From Cotesia glomerata (Eukaryota; Arthropoda; Insecta; Hymenoptera; Braconidae): a DNA stretch of 64,000 nucleotides. The notes below the pieces were generated by a model. That model saw nothing but the letters and a program-made list of their open reading frames with translations, ran no database searches and was not told the origin of the DNA. The translations under genes and the position numbers were made by a program. The stretch spans positions 10,292,001 through 10,356,000 of the forward strand of contig NC_058159.1 in assembly GCF_020080835.1 (NCBI RefSeq), read 5' to 3'. Positions 1-13,700 of this stretch are shown here, one piece after another. Each line of letters begins with the position of its first letter. Positions within the stretch are counted from its first letter, which is position 1.

Positions 1-3000
1 TCATAAGGAAATCTAAAAATTTAATATTATATCTGAAAAGAATTACTTGACTACAATAAAAAAAATTATTATTCTAAATGAAAACATTATTTTTATACCT
101 AATCAATTATATAACTAAAAGTTAATGAAAATTTTATTATTTTTCGGTTCTCTGTAAAGGTTATTGGAATTGATAGTCGAATGTTTTCTAGAGAGAACAG
201 CAATATATTCGTTATACATATGCTTAAGAGAGAGTTTATTAACGCACTAGCAAAGTATTAACTAATTTGCAGCCATGTGCCTTTGATCGTCAGGCGACGC
301 GAGATCGAATCCTATCTTAAGGAAATAGTTTTTTTTTTTTACTTAAAAATGAACACACATATTTGAATTAACCTAAGAATTTATATTGGTATAAAAAAAA
401 TTTGCAGCGCTTCTCTGTTAATTAAAAAATTCTTTCCTTCTTTCTGTACCAAGCTTTTGTAAAAGCAAACAATCCCTGATCAATGTAGGTGAATTTTTCG
501 GATTGTTCTTAACATTTTTTACCCCTAGATTTTTTTTGATTTTTAAAATAGTCAATATTTTTCGTTCCAACAGTTTACATATTTATAATAAATTAACTTA
601 CAATAACTCAAGCATTAGATCAAATATTTCATATTTGGTTAATGACACAAGATGAAAAATCATTTCTATGTCATTAATTGGTCTAGAATTGTTAATAGTT
701 TATCGCTTAAGTAATAATCTTAGCTACAATAAAAATTTTCTAAAGAATTAATTAAAAACAAATATTTTTTATCATTATTCATCATGATATGGAAATAAAA
801 GAGCACTTTTTAGAAGTTGGGGTCATATTAATTGTACCGAAAGGTGACCAATTATTATAAAATAATGAACACATCAGTTAAATATTAAAATAGGTGGATG
901 GAAAAATTAGTCACTAGTTCACCGCTATCTCACTGGATTTACCAACAGTTCTGGCATTAATTTAATATTTGCTTGAGTCAATACGTCAAACAAGCTGTTC
1001 TGCTAATATTGATAATCATGTCAGCGTTAAATTGAATTAATATACAGTCGGCATGACAGCTTGCTGCACAGGAAATTTATTTAGCTCATTAAATAAATAC
1101 ACAATTGGATTAAAATATATTATTTTAATAAAATCCACTTACATATGATATTATTCACTGTGACTCAATGGTTTGTTTTTTTCATTTATTAAGTATAAAG
1201 TTAATTATGTTTGTTATTCAAAATATCGTTAATGATTTTTGATATAATACTAGAATTTGACAATAATAATAAACGACAATATTTATAAATAAATAAACAC
1301 AAATATAGATTGCACATAAATTGCTGAATAATATATAATGTATATGTGTTTTCCAAACGATTAGATCAAGTCACTAAAAACACAACCATCGTTATAAATA
1401 TTTTGACACATAAATAATTATATTATGACATACGCTATAATTTAATTATACTCTACGGATATTTTATTAGTTGAATAAATGCATTTTTATCTTTATAAAG
1501 AAATATCATAGTAGTACCATTTCCAATAATAGCATTCATTTATATGTTAATATTTGTTATTGTACTGATGATAAGTAAAAACACAATAATAATTCAGTTA
1601 TATTCACTTGATATCATAATTATGTATTAAGATATTTTAAAGTCATTTATTTCTATAATTAAATTGCAATTTATCATAATTAATTAAAACTCGCTATTTA
1701 TTCTTCTTCCAGTGTAATGAAATTTAAAAATGATTAGTTCTCATTTCAGCATTTATGCCGCATTAATCATTTTTTGTTTAGCTTTATTTCTTTACTTTTA
1801 AAGTTATAACTGTGGTAATTTGATGTTAAACTTTGAATGTGTCTGCTAAAATTTTAGCTTCTGTGTTTATTTTTTTTATCTCCAGATTATGATCATTCAT
1901 TTTTTAAAATACGACAAATCAATTTATGAGTAACTTTGTGTATAATCACTGTCTAAAAAAATTAGCAGAACCCCTGTCAGATTTTTTTCTTTCATTTCCT
2001 ACCATTTTCTCGTTTGGATTCTTATGAATTTACTTTAAGTCTTATGAGAACTTATTGCTTCCTTTTAATATTGGGTGAAGCTATTTACCACATATAAATG
2101 CAACCTTGCAGGTACCATATCTTTTTCTTTGTAATAACGATTTATAGTTTTATTGTATATTGTAAAATCTGTAAACCAAAATTTCAAAAAATATTTCGTT
2201 TCCTAAAGTTCATGACACCTAAACCCTACACTCTCACATTTCTATAGTCTCACTTGCATTACATTAGCAAAAAAAAATACTTGTCTTAAGAAAATTTCTT
2301 GACAAGAACATATATACTCTCGGTAATTATTAATAATGTATTTTCTTGTCTGAAGAATTGGTCGAATTGATTAAAATGATTTTTATAATATTTAAATGAA
2401 GCTATTTGATAGTTTGCTTATCACGATCAAGGCAGATCTTGATATTGATATTGATATTATTTTATCAAGTTATTAATAAATTAAATGTTTAATATCAACT
2501 GATTCCTGAACTAAAAAATCGTTGTCTACGCAATATTTCAATATTTTTCTTTGTTTAATTGAGGAGTATCAAACATACTCTTTTGAGTTATAAAAAATCT
2601 GACTTGCAAGTATTAGAAGAAATATAATAAAAAATTTTTGAAGAAAAAAATCAGATTTAAAAATTATACAAAGAGACAACTACAGTAGTCAATATTAAAA
2701 ATTATATTCTAACAATAGCTTTAATTAGTTTCATAACGCAGAAACATATGTATAACCGATTTCTAGTCATTCTTTTAATACTATAGTTATGCTACTATTA
2801 ATGGTATTGATGTAATTATAGATCTATATCGAAGAAATATAATTACATGTATAAACGTATAAATTTATCATGTAATTTTTATGAACAATAAAATTAACGT
2901 TATTAAAAGTAAAATTTTATTTTACGATTATTAATTAATTATTTGTACTCAGATAGCAATTAGTCTGTAGAGATAATAATTTTAGCAGTAACAACAGTAA

Positions 3001-6000
3001 ATTGTAATTATAATTATTCGATTATCCACTGTGATTGTTCCAGCGAAACTAACTTTATCAGCCAGCTATAAAAAAAAAAAAAAAAAAAATTAGTTAAAAG
3101 ATAATATTGACGTGCATTATAATCATCAAACGAATAATATGTACGTGATCGTAATTGGAACGATAATGACGAAAGCTAAAAAATTCAACCAAAAACAATT
3201 TTGTTAAAATGTACAATAGGCAACAAAAAATATTCAACGTAATTTTATTCTTCAAAACTGTTTCTATATATTAATAAATAATAAATCTAAAGACGCTTCT
3301 TTAATTAATCAACTATGGAATCTAATAAGTAAACTCTTATGAAATTTACTATCGAATTTTCGTCAATGTTACATTTTTTTATTTGACAAAAGAATCAGTA
3401 ATTTTATTTTGAGATAGTCAAAAAACATAAAAAATTTTCTATCTATTGATGAATGTTTATAGTAGAGTATATTTATTAAATAGAAAAAAAAAAAAAAAAA
3501 GAATAGAATGAGTATAAATTGTTGACTAAGAGAGTACAATCAGTTGATTAATATAGTAATAACCTAGTAAAACAAAGAATATGATTCAGAAGAGCTGGTG
3601 TACATTTTAGGTTCAGCTGTCCATTCAGTCGAGCATGAAAGCTCTTTTCCGGATCTAAGTATTCCCTTCAAGTACAGTTAATAAAGTCAATAAATACTAT
3701 ATTATCAGACAGTAATTTACATGAAACAAAAGATTGATACATGTGTGGTGTAATAGTATATTATGTGACTAGGGATGAAACAAGACGAGGTTGAAGTTGC
3801 CTGCCCGAACAAAGCGAGAAGCTAAGCAAAACTAGAGAATTTCAGACTAATATCGAATAAGAAATGACAATTATAAAGATTTAAAATAAACAAAAGATAC
3901 TGACAGGATCGAAAACAGGACTGCAAATTCCTTCTGTGGAAAGAAACCGATCAGTTCCTGTCCGGCAACAGTCGCATTAGTTTTAAATTGACTAATTTCG
4001 GTTGGCTCAGCAGGCATTGAAACTCGTAGTGTCAATACTAATTATATGAAAAAGAATTTGTAAAAAATTTAATTTATTTTGCTAGTTAAGGTAAAAGCCC
4101 CAATATATGATCATGTACCAGTATATGATCACTCCATGTATTTGTATACCTATATTTGTGAATATAGATATACAAATACATGGAGTGATCATATACTGGT
4201 ACGTGATCATCTATTGGGGCTTTTACCTTACCGTAATTATTGATGAAAGTTTTTTTAATTACAGCTTTTCATGTCAGTAACAGCCAGAACTATGTCATGA
4301 GAAGTCATGTAATAATAGATAACTTTGAAGTAAAAAATAAGTCATGTATATCTTCAGTAAAAGATACTTAGAAGGTCGAAAATACGTAGTCATTGTCCCA
4401 AATCATAAATTTCACCTCATTACTCACAACATTAAGTGGTCAAAAAAAAATTGTTGAACACGAACAGTTATGTTATGATATTTTTCAACACAAAAACATA
4501 GATGCCCAATATATATTAAATATTTTACCAGGTACAAAGGTTATCAACTAACGTGTTAAGTGAATGTTAAGAAAGATCCGATCGATGGCACCCAAACATT
4601 TGGAGTAAAAGTATTATATCATATAAAAATCTTTATCACAAATTAAGTTACTCCGATTACTTGAAACCTGAACTTAAATTTTTTAAGTTAAACGACCTAC
4701 TAATGCATAAAATAAAATATATCTTTTCCTCTATCCATTCCAATATCTATATCATCAAACTGTGACGGAAGGTGAAAGTCGCCGGATCTCGAGTGTGGTC
4801 AGCTGACTGTCGAACGAAGAACTACTAACAGTAAAAGGCGAAGGTATATCCCGAATGGAAGAAGCTAGAAAAAGAACAAAAATAATAAAAAGACACTAAA
4901 ATAAACGTAAAGGAACAGAGTAGTCAACCGCAAAAGCGACCAAGATTTTTCCCAACAACTAGAGCTTTTGGCTTTATTATCTGATTCCTCTTCCGTTAAC
5001 ATTGCAGTTTCATTTTACCGCAAATAAATAATCCTATCCGCGCTTAGATATTTCTACACTTGAAACAATTGCTGGAATATACAAAACAACTTGAAATAAT
5101 ATTAATATTCTATATGATATGATGAAATTTCCTACTACCATAAATAAATAAATAATATAACTACTACCAGCGTTTAGTAACACAATAACTAATCAATGTA
5201 CAAAGGATAAGATTTACATCAAATTGAATCGAGGAATAAAAAAAAAAACAAAAAGTCAACACCAAGGACATAGAACCTATACTTCTATGCTACATCAATC
5301 ATGACATAATGAATCATGATTTATGAGTAATCTCGGATCTCTCTGATGGATTACCAGCACATATGCTCCTTTATATCTTGCGATAATGAACGATATCTAT
5401 AAATGTACGTATACACATATATGTAAAATTAATAAATAAAATAAAATATTGATAGAAATAAAAATGTTCAGGTTACGTATTGTGTGACGGAAGAGAAATA
5501 GTATGCTACTATATTGTAGAGTATGACACAATTGTAACACGCGAGAAAATGGAATAGAAGTAAAATAAAAAAAAAAAAGAGTGAACTAAGCAGAGGCTGA
5601 CATCGCTACACGGTGCACTGACCCAGCTGTCTCATCAAGCATAGTCTGTCACTCTTGGAAACAACCCACGATTACTACCGTAAAGTCATAGTATATATCC
5701 ACTCATTTGTTATTAGTTGTTGTTATTTTTATTAATATTGTGTTGCATATAAGTATTTTAATAAATTACTTAAGACTACAGTGTTTTGCCATTAATTTTT
5801 GTTTTGGTCTGAAACATTAAATAAAAATAAATATTAATAAAAAACTAATCAACACAATCATAATCCTGATATCAGCAAACATCTGACAATTGGTATAACT
5901 TTTCTCAACAAACAATTTTTTATAAAAGTTCTTCATGGAGAAATTAAAAAAAAAAATTATGAGTGCAATTTTTAGAACATATTTTTTTATTATTAAAAAT

Positions 6001-6070
6001 TGCCAGATGTCCAATGATTTCTACATCATAAATCATAACATAACGATGTATTTAATAAATAATAAAATAA
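1..6070. other. Gene-poor AT-rich DNA
   Basis: No reading frame, splice pattern or RNA gene here is convincing on either strand. The stretch is very AT-rich with homopolymer runs, for example A-tracts near 3069-3090 and 3483-3500. Slightly GC-richer patches at about 3590-4020 and 4750-4960 contain no open frame and may be decayed mobile DNA. The one clear structure is the palindrome at 4087-4230. The stretch may be intergenic, or an intron of a - strand gene starting near 6.5 kb. Confidence 0.6.
4087..4230. repeat. Near-perfect 144-bp palindrome (hairpin MITE-like)
   Basis: The left arm begins TAAGGTAAAAGCCCCAATA and the right arm ends with its reverse complement. The arms are about 70 bp each, pair almost throughout and meet near 4158. 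Only a few positions mismatch in the outer half. A transcript would form a long hairpin. The structure resembles a foldback MITE, but I cannot assign a superfamily and see no clear target-site duplication beyond the TTA/TAA at the ends. Confidence 0.85.
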
Positions 6071-6082
6071 AATGATACTCAC

Positions 6083-6560
6083 CTAACGCAATTAGCCAGC
6101 CCGAAAATAACCATTAAATTCCAAAAATAATAATTGTGATTTAAATGATAATTATCACAATAACCTTTCATTACACCATAATTTCATTCACGTACTAATT
6201 TAACGTACGTACCTTTTTATTTACGAGCAATTATTATTATTATTATTATTATTGTTATTAATTTTATTAATTTGACAAATATATTTGCGCATCATTGACA
6301 CACATTTCAATCGGAGTTTCAATACATGTATATATTAACACAATTATATTTTTTTAACACGACGATATATTTTTTATTTAATACAAGTATTTAAAGATAT
6401 TTATAGGTATACAAAACGCGTACGCGAAAGTTTCAAGTGAACCGTTTATATTTTTAAAAAACCGGAATACAGAGTCGGCTAATATATAAAAACAGGATGT
6501 ATGTTATAAGATGAAGAAAAAAGAGAGAGCACGCGCCCGACCGTACACGGACGAAAGCAC
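6083..6560 (-). other. Possible non-coding first exon and promoter of a - strand gene
   Basis: On the - strand a consensus 5' splice site (TTAG, then GTGAGTATC) lies at 6082/6083. Upstream of it, around 6510-6600, is a locally GC-richer segment with CpGs, as at many insect promoters. No long open frame exists, so this would be a 5' untranslated exon spliced to exons further left or outside the window. It would be head-to-head with RpS17, whose ATG is at 7432. One splice motif is weak evidence. Confidence 0.25.
6229..6260. repeat. (ATT)n microsatellite
   Basis: About ten tandem ATT units with one interruption. Similar runs occur elsewhere in the window. Confidence 0.9.
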
Positions 6561-7431
6561 CGCACTGACTGACTAGTGACTAGCGAATTCTCTTTTGCCG
6601 TTCACTAAACGATAAACAAACCTCTTTGCCCTTGTCCCCACCATTACCCGCGCCGTACTCCATAATGTTTAACTCCCGATACCCGAGCATCTACGACTGT
6701 ACTTTTACATATATATGTATAGTTATAGATATATATAGATAGATCTCCCACGCTCTTGCATTATCTCACTCAGTCTCTCCCGCATTCACCCATTTTTATA
6801 TGTTTCTCTTAATTGAACACGAGATACCATCTGATGACGAGAGTTAACAGATATATCTATCTGTAACTATTTTTGTGTCTGTGTATATATTCATGTCGAT
6901 TTCTAATAGTATAATATTTGCTTCGTTTCTCCCTCTCTTTTTCACAAATTATTTAAACAATTTCATAAAACTTTTTTGCCAAAACTAAATATGAAAAATT
7001 TTTTTTAGAAAGCAGAAGCGGGTAAATAAATATATTTTTTGATGTATGATTATGACTTAAATAAAGTTACTGACATAAGTTTGTTTTCATTTGTAAAATA
7101 AGTTAACCTAAAAGGGTATAAACTGATTGAACTAACAAATTTAAATAGCACCCTTAAGGTCAGATGTTTTATTTTCAACGCGCATGGTCGGGTTTATAGA
7201 TATGCCTCGCGCGCATGCACGCGGTAAAATTATTCATTAAAAAAGTACTACAAGAGACATCTCCGAGTAAATATGAAAACTATTTTTTTTTCGTATGCTT
7301 AAATGGTAAGAAAATTAAATGGCGCTGGTGTGGAACTTGGAATTATTATTCAGTCAATAAAGAAGCTTGGAGTTGCGCTCACAACCTGAAATTATTATAT
7401 CTGAAACCTCTTTTGCTTCAAAACCTCCATA

Positions 7432-8932
7432 ATGGTGGGTAGATTTTTCTTTAATTTTATAATTTAATCCACTTTTTTTAATGCAATCTTTTTTAAATTT
7501 GTAAGAATTGTTCTAGCAGTTAATTTTAAAATTATTTAGTGTTTATAATTTTTATGGATTGGATTAGTTTTTTATCACGCAACACTTGTGGACGTGGGTG
7601 CAAATTAGTTTTGTTGGTTAAGCGTTCACAAGATTGAATGATTTAAATTTTTAAAGTATAATGTTAAAAATTTTTAAAAGTGGATTCCAATGTTCTATTA
7701 ATTATTGATAGATATAATGACAATTAAATTAATATTTTTTTATATTTCCAGGGTCGCGTACGTACCAAGACCATCAAAAAGGCCGCTAGGGTCATCATCG
7801 AGAAGTATTACACGCGCTTGACTCTTGATTTCCACACCAACAAGAGAATATGTGAGGAGATTGCTATCATTCCTAGCAAGCCTCTTAAAAACAAGATTGC
7901 TGGGTAAGTAATTTTAACTAAATATTTGATTTGTTTACGTCTGTAACAAATATGCAGATAGTGAAAAAAATATATGATTTCTTAAGACGACAACACATCA
8001 TTTCTTTTTACGAGTTTTCTTTAAATGACGCTGATGTTATCAAATAAAAATTATTTGATAATTAAATAACATTATTAATAATCATAACATGTATTATTAT
8101 TATTATTATTATTAAAAATGAGTGATAAAAAAGTTTACACAGAGAACTTTCAATAAATTATTCGTGCAATTTTATTTTAATAGTGTTTTAATATTAATTT
8201 ATTGATCAAAAATAAAAATTAATCAAATTTCTGTTGATTTGAGTATAACATTTCAAAATATTTTCATTCTCCGGATGGTAGATACTTTTTTCTCTTTTTT
8301 AACGTTTGTAAAAAAGTAATTTACAATAAATCAATGTATTGATGATTTTTGTAACTGAAGTTTTTATTAATTTTATTCAAATTAAGAGGATCCATTAATA
8401 AAAAATCCATTAATATATTTAGTTCAACAAATATTAGCGTTTTGTTTCTTTCGTTAAAAAAAATTTATAAAATTTAAATATTTCATCTTCTTACATGTAA
8501 AAAATTTTCAATTCTCTTTTTAATCATTTACTTGATAAAAAAATTAATTGGAAAAATTTACTGATATTTGCTTATTCCAGTATTATGAACAAATAGTTAT
8601 CAAACTTTTAAAATGAAATTTCGATCTTATTGTTACATTGTCAATTGACATATTTGAAAATAAATTAATATTTATTTTTTTCAATTTACAGGTTCGTTAC
8701 GCATTTAATGAAGAGGTTGAGACACAGCCAAGTCCGTGGAATCTCAATCAAGCTTCAAGAAGAAGAGAGAGAACGCAGAGACAACTACGTTCCAGAAGTT
8801 TCAGCTCTCGAACACGATGTTATTGAAGTCGATCCTGAAACTAAAGAAATGTTAAAGATGTTGGAATTCAGCAACATCTCTGTTCTTCAGCTTGTCCAGC
8901 CACCGGCGCACCAATTTAACCGAAGAAATTAA
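7432..8932 (+). CDS. RpS17: 40S ribosomal protein S17, three coding exons
   Basis: This is the small-subunit ribosomal protein eS17. Coding exons are 7432-7434 (the ATG alone), 7752-7903 and 8692-8932, joined across GT-AG introns (donors GTGGGT and GTAAGT; acceptors TTTCCAG and TTTACAG). The product is 131 residues, the usual insect length. It begins MGRVRTKTIKKAARVIIEKY and includes the family segments RHSQVRGISIKLQEEERER and EVDPETKEMLKML. The split after the initiator codon is common in ribosomal protein genes. A pyrimidine-rich TOP-like tract (CCTCTTTTGC) lies just upstream at about 7407-7416, consistent with translational control of ribosomal protein mRNAs. A polyadenylation signal follows at 9001. 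Nothing is broken. Confidence 0.97.
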
Positions 8933-9000
8933 TTTTTTGCTTATTTTATAAATTGAAAAAAAAAAATAATAACATCCAATTTTCAAATTTGATGTATTTC

Positions 9001-9006
9001 AATAAA
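9001..9006 (+). terminator. RpS17 polyadenylation signal
   Basis: Canonical AATAAA 68 bp after the RpS17 stop codon, followed by a T-rich stretch. Confidence 0.7.
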
Positions 9007-9029
9007 TCTCAAATTTGAGAGATCAAATA

Positions 9030-10700
9030 ATTTATATTTTATTCATTTATTTACTTGCAAGTATACTACTTTCCTCAATCTTATCCTCCAATCTATAACT
9101 TTGCATTGATTCAATTGAATTTTTTAATTTAAAATTTCATTTTTCCTTTTGATTAGCTGTTACATTAGAAGATTGAATTTAATTTATGAAAAAAAAAAAA
9201 AAATTAACGCTGTTATCATTAATTTTAATGATGAAAAATTTATGGAAGTAATTGGACTTTTACTTTTGAGAATGAACTTAAAGTTAGTATTAAATTGCAA
9301 ACATTTTATGTTAATTTATTAAATTTATGTGATAGTCACGATTTTTGTTACAATATTTTTCCATTCTTAAAAAATATCATAACAAATTTCAAGTATTAAA
9401 ATAATTCTCCAACAATTGAAAATTGATAGAAAAAAACAATTTCTAGAATAATTTTTTAATTAGAAATATAGATAACTGAAATATTATTTATAATTAACTT
9501 GAAATTAAACTAAAACTTGTATTCATTGATGACTCATTTAGTTTAACAAAAAATTTATATCTTGTCTTAAAATTTTTATTTAAAAATGTAATAAATATAT
9601 CTTAATATTCATTAAGTGTGCAGACCCAAAGTTTCATCTCACGCAGTAAGAGTGCGCAAGTGTTGCCTTACCTAACTTTCAATACCTAAATCAACCTGAC
9701 GACGCTATCATATACCTATGTATGCATCGTACTCTCGTATAGAATACACACACATACACAACCTACATATACTTATAAGTACATATACATGTACAATATG
9801 TATAGATGCGAATAGTATACAGTAAAACCCCAAGACGAGGTCGATGTCGATTTGTGTGATCAGTTTAGGTAGTGAGTTCAAGTCTAGTCAATCCACAATA
9901 ATAATTAAATTAACTGGATGAATTTTATTTATCTAACAATACGTGGCGTGAATCAGCCATAAGAGGCGACATCATCGTCACCGTTGCCATCCACTGGCTC
10001 TACACATTCACTACAACGTTTTTAAAATTTTACATTCAATGTGTATCTGTGACCGCCATTATTAATCGAAAGAATTAAAAAAAATCAACAAAATTTGATA
10101 TTTAATACACATAATTAATTGTCTGTAAAAACAAAAAAAAACAAAGAAAAGAAAAAACAACGAACAAACGAAAAATTCACACTAAATTTAAATCATCGCC
10201 GAGTCAAGCCGAGCTGTACTCATTGGTAATCTTTCATTACATCTCAACTTTAAAAATAAAGTATCAAAAATTTTTTCATTTAATTCTACATTTTTTCTTT
10301 TTATTTTAGCTAATCTTCATAATTTGCAAGCGTTATTTAGACTCATTGCTGCTGCGCATTGAGTTCTTATTTAATTTTTTTTTATCACCACACCAATAAA
10401 CCTATCCATAAATCCATCAGTTGCAAAGTAATTCAGGCCTCTGATATGTGACAAGGGTGCTGATATGTAAAAAGGGGTACTTAGTGTACTTACGCGTGTA
10501 CCCCAGCCACAATAGATAAAAAGTTACACACTGAATTTAACTTAAAAAATATATTATTAACAATTTACTGGTAAATGCATACTAAAATCGACGCACTGGT
10601 TAATAATTAATACAGTGTCAAGTGCGCTCAACAAAAATTATAATTAATGACAACAGGGCCCAAATAAAAACAATTGTTAAAAAATATTAAAATTAAGTTT
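9030..10700. promoter_or_regulatory. RpS17-USP3 intergenic region with probable USP3 promoter and 5' UTR
   Basis: No coding frame is visible. A segment at about 9620-10030 is richer in GC and CpG than its surroundings and plausibly holds the USP3 promoter. The rest is AT-rich. The exact transcription start cannot be read from the sequence. Confidence 0.35.
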
Positions 10701-10718
10701 TTTATAGTGTTCTGAGAG

Positions 10719-13700
10719 ATGGAGTGTCCGCATCTTGCACAGAGTGTAAGACTTGGGAGTAATGATATTGAATGGAATGACATAAAAAATTTACCTTTCG
10801 TTTGTGCAGGTAATTTTTTTTTATTTACTTATATATATATATATTTATATACATATATATATTTTTACAAAACCATTAAAATTACTACATACTATATATT
10901 TAAGCATTCTTTATTTATTTATTATGCACGTATTGATTTTAGATTTAAATTAAAAAGTCATTTTTCTTTACCTTATCCCTTTCTTCACAGGCCATTACTC
11001 TTTTGGCCTTGGTGCGCTCGTTTAGCGAATATCCAACGGCATTTTATCGATATTTTTTGTTTCTTGGTATATTTTCTATTATATGCCATTGAATTATTTT
11101 TTAGTTCAATATGTAACATACGAAATTTATTGTTTAGTTGTTGTCTACTGAGAGCTTACTTTTTTATTTCCAAGTCCACGTTAGTTATGACTTATGCAAG
11201 CTAAAGTCGGAACTTTTTTTGTTACGTGTAAAGATATTGAACTCATGTTTTATTATTTGTTTACATGTATATATTTATGGATACATATACGTATTTACTA
11301 TTTACATAGAAGACCTCGGTACAGTTATCGTTCATTGTACATTTGCGCGCGCACTTTTCATTATAAAATCAATAGTAAAAAACGCTAATCAGCTGATCCA
11401 AGATCTATCTCATCACAGTTTTCACTGTAAATTTCTAATTTATATTCCAAATTATAATTTTCAATAATTATGACTTTAATTTTTTTTCTTGCAATCTGTT
11501 GTGAAATAATTTTTGAGTCCAAAACAGATTGAAAAAATTCACAGTTCATTTTTGTGGTACTTCTTTAACAGGCGAAACCATCTTTTTCTCGCTTTGCTTT
11601 CACGGAGTTCAACGGAACTATCTCTGTCGCACTCCCGACAGCAGAGCAATTGCAATTTCGATTGGTTTCACGAAACGAATGAAATTTTTGAAAAAAACGC
11701 TTTGTGGTGAAATAGTTTATTAAATGATCTATTATCTCTAAAAACGTTTTTACAAAATTTCCATTCGTTTCGCTAAGCCGATTAAAACTGCAATCACTGG
11801 TCTCGGCTGTTAAAAAAAAAAAAGAAAAAAATTAACAAATGAGAAAACTAATATTTTCAATTTCCGAATTTAACTTTTCTCTCCTAATTTTCTTTTTTCT
11901 ATTTTACGATTCTAAGCGACCTCGAAACTATACGTTAAACTTAAGGAAACGTGTCTTTTTCTTTCTCATTTTTATTATTTTTTTATCGCTGTCTACTTCC
12001 TTTATTCCCTTACAATTTGCGACGGTTTTTTCCAGTAATACACACGAAAGTACAAAATAAAAGAACCCAGAAGTTATTGATCGTCGCAGTATTTATTCAT
12101 GTAGATTACTTAGAAAAAAACAATCAAATAATTGTCTTTTTACTGCTTTTTAAGTCACGCTGTCTGGCATTATTAATTTTTTTTCTTCATAAAAATCTTA
12201 AATTTTATTACTGAAAACTAAGAAAATCATTAAATTGATTATATAAAAATTAAACTGGTTTTTACCGTTCAAATTTCGAGTATTATACAAACATGAAAAA
12301 CTTTTTAAAATTGAACTGTTTTAGATTAAAATGTGATGAATGAAGTAGGGTTGATATTAAGATGCAAAGTTTAATATTATATAAATAAATAAATGTTAAA
12401 AAAACTTCAAGTTGGACAGTTGAAACATTTGATGTATTTAAAATTATATTAAATTTTTATTTCCAGAAGTTTATTATAATTTAAAAATAATTTTTGAGTT
12501 AAAGATGCTAGTAACAATTCACTTAAGTTTGATTATGTATGAAGATACAAAGACATGTATTAAATAAATAAATTATTTAATAGTTATCGTATCATTTGCA
12601 TAGACATTAATGAAACTCGAATTAATATAAATATTTATTAATAATTGAATATATAAACAACAATCTGATCAAATAATTATAATTAATTCATTAACAATGC
12701 ATATTAACAATGATTAATATGCTCAGATTTTCAATAATTATTTGATGCACTGGTAATGATAATTATATTATAATTAAAACACAATTTTTAATTTAAAATT
12801 CAGTATGTGGAACGGAGAAAAGTACGTGGCTATGCTTACACTGCGGGAACGTACATTGTGGGCGTTACATGTCTGGCCACGCACTGCAACATCATGAGAA
12901 AAATACTCATCACTGCGTATGCATCGACTGCGAAAATTTATCTGTATTTTGGTAAATATTCATTATTAATTAATTAATTTATTTGTATATTTACTAATAT
13001 TAAAAAATGATAAATTTCAGTTATTCATGTGATGAATATGTTGTTAATGATACATCAACCGGACAAATAGAAAAAATTCGTCAAAATACATTTCGCAAAG
13101 CTGAACATAAAGAAAATGATGAAAATTGGAGTTCATCGTCCTCATCGGGATTAGACAATGGAAATGGAGATACTGATTCAGATGCGATATGGAAAAATGA
13201 AGTTGTTGTAAGAAATTTGCGACCTCGTACTCGCAAGAGACTTCATTCGTTTGATGAAACGAGCGGTGATAATCGACCAGTTCCCAAACGACGAAGTTCC
13301 AAGGCTACCAAAGAGAAAAAAGTTGTTGGATTAAGAAATCTCGGCAATACATGTTTTATGAATGCTGTACTTCAATCATTTAATAACATCAGCCATTTTT
13401 GTGAGTACCTTACGCAGATGCCGAGTCTTGAGGGCATTGCCTTTGATGAACCGCCAACTCATAGAGGACGGATTGTTGCTCCTGGTAGAGCTAAAGAACT
13501 AAGCGATGCATTACTTGCTGAAGAACTTAGAAAGGTAACACCTATTGCTTTTTAATAATAACAAAATAGAAATTTAATTTTTACTGTTCATCGCTTTAAA
13601 ATTCCATTTTTAATCCTCATAAATATTTGTAAAAAGTTTTTTAAATTATAATAAATGTTGAAAATTTATCTGAATATTAACAAATTTTAATGGTACATGA

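Noticed and set aside
280..330. tRNA-like text with a possible B-box (GAGATCGAATCC)
   Set aside because: No cloverleaf can be folded around it; at most it is a degraded tRNA-derived SINE head.
7435..8691. snoRNA in RpS17 introns (a TGATG-like box near 8025)
   Set aside because: No paired C/D or H/ACA boxes with terminal stems could be found.
10719..12214. Short + strand frames in USP3 intron 1 as separate genes
   Set aside because: AT-driven composition, heavy in Phe, Leu and Ile, no domain or splice support, and they lie within a well-defined intron.
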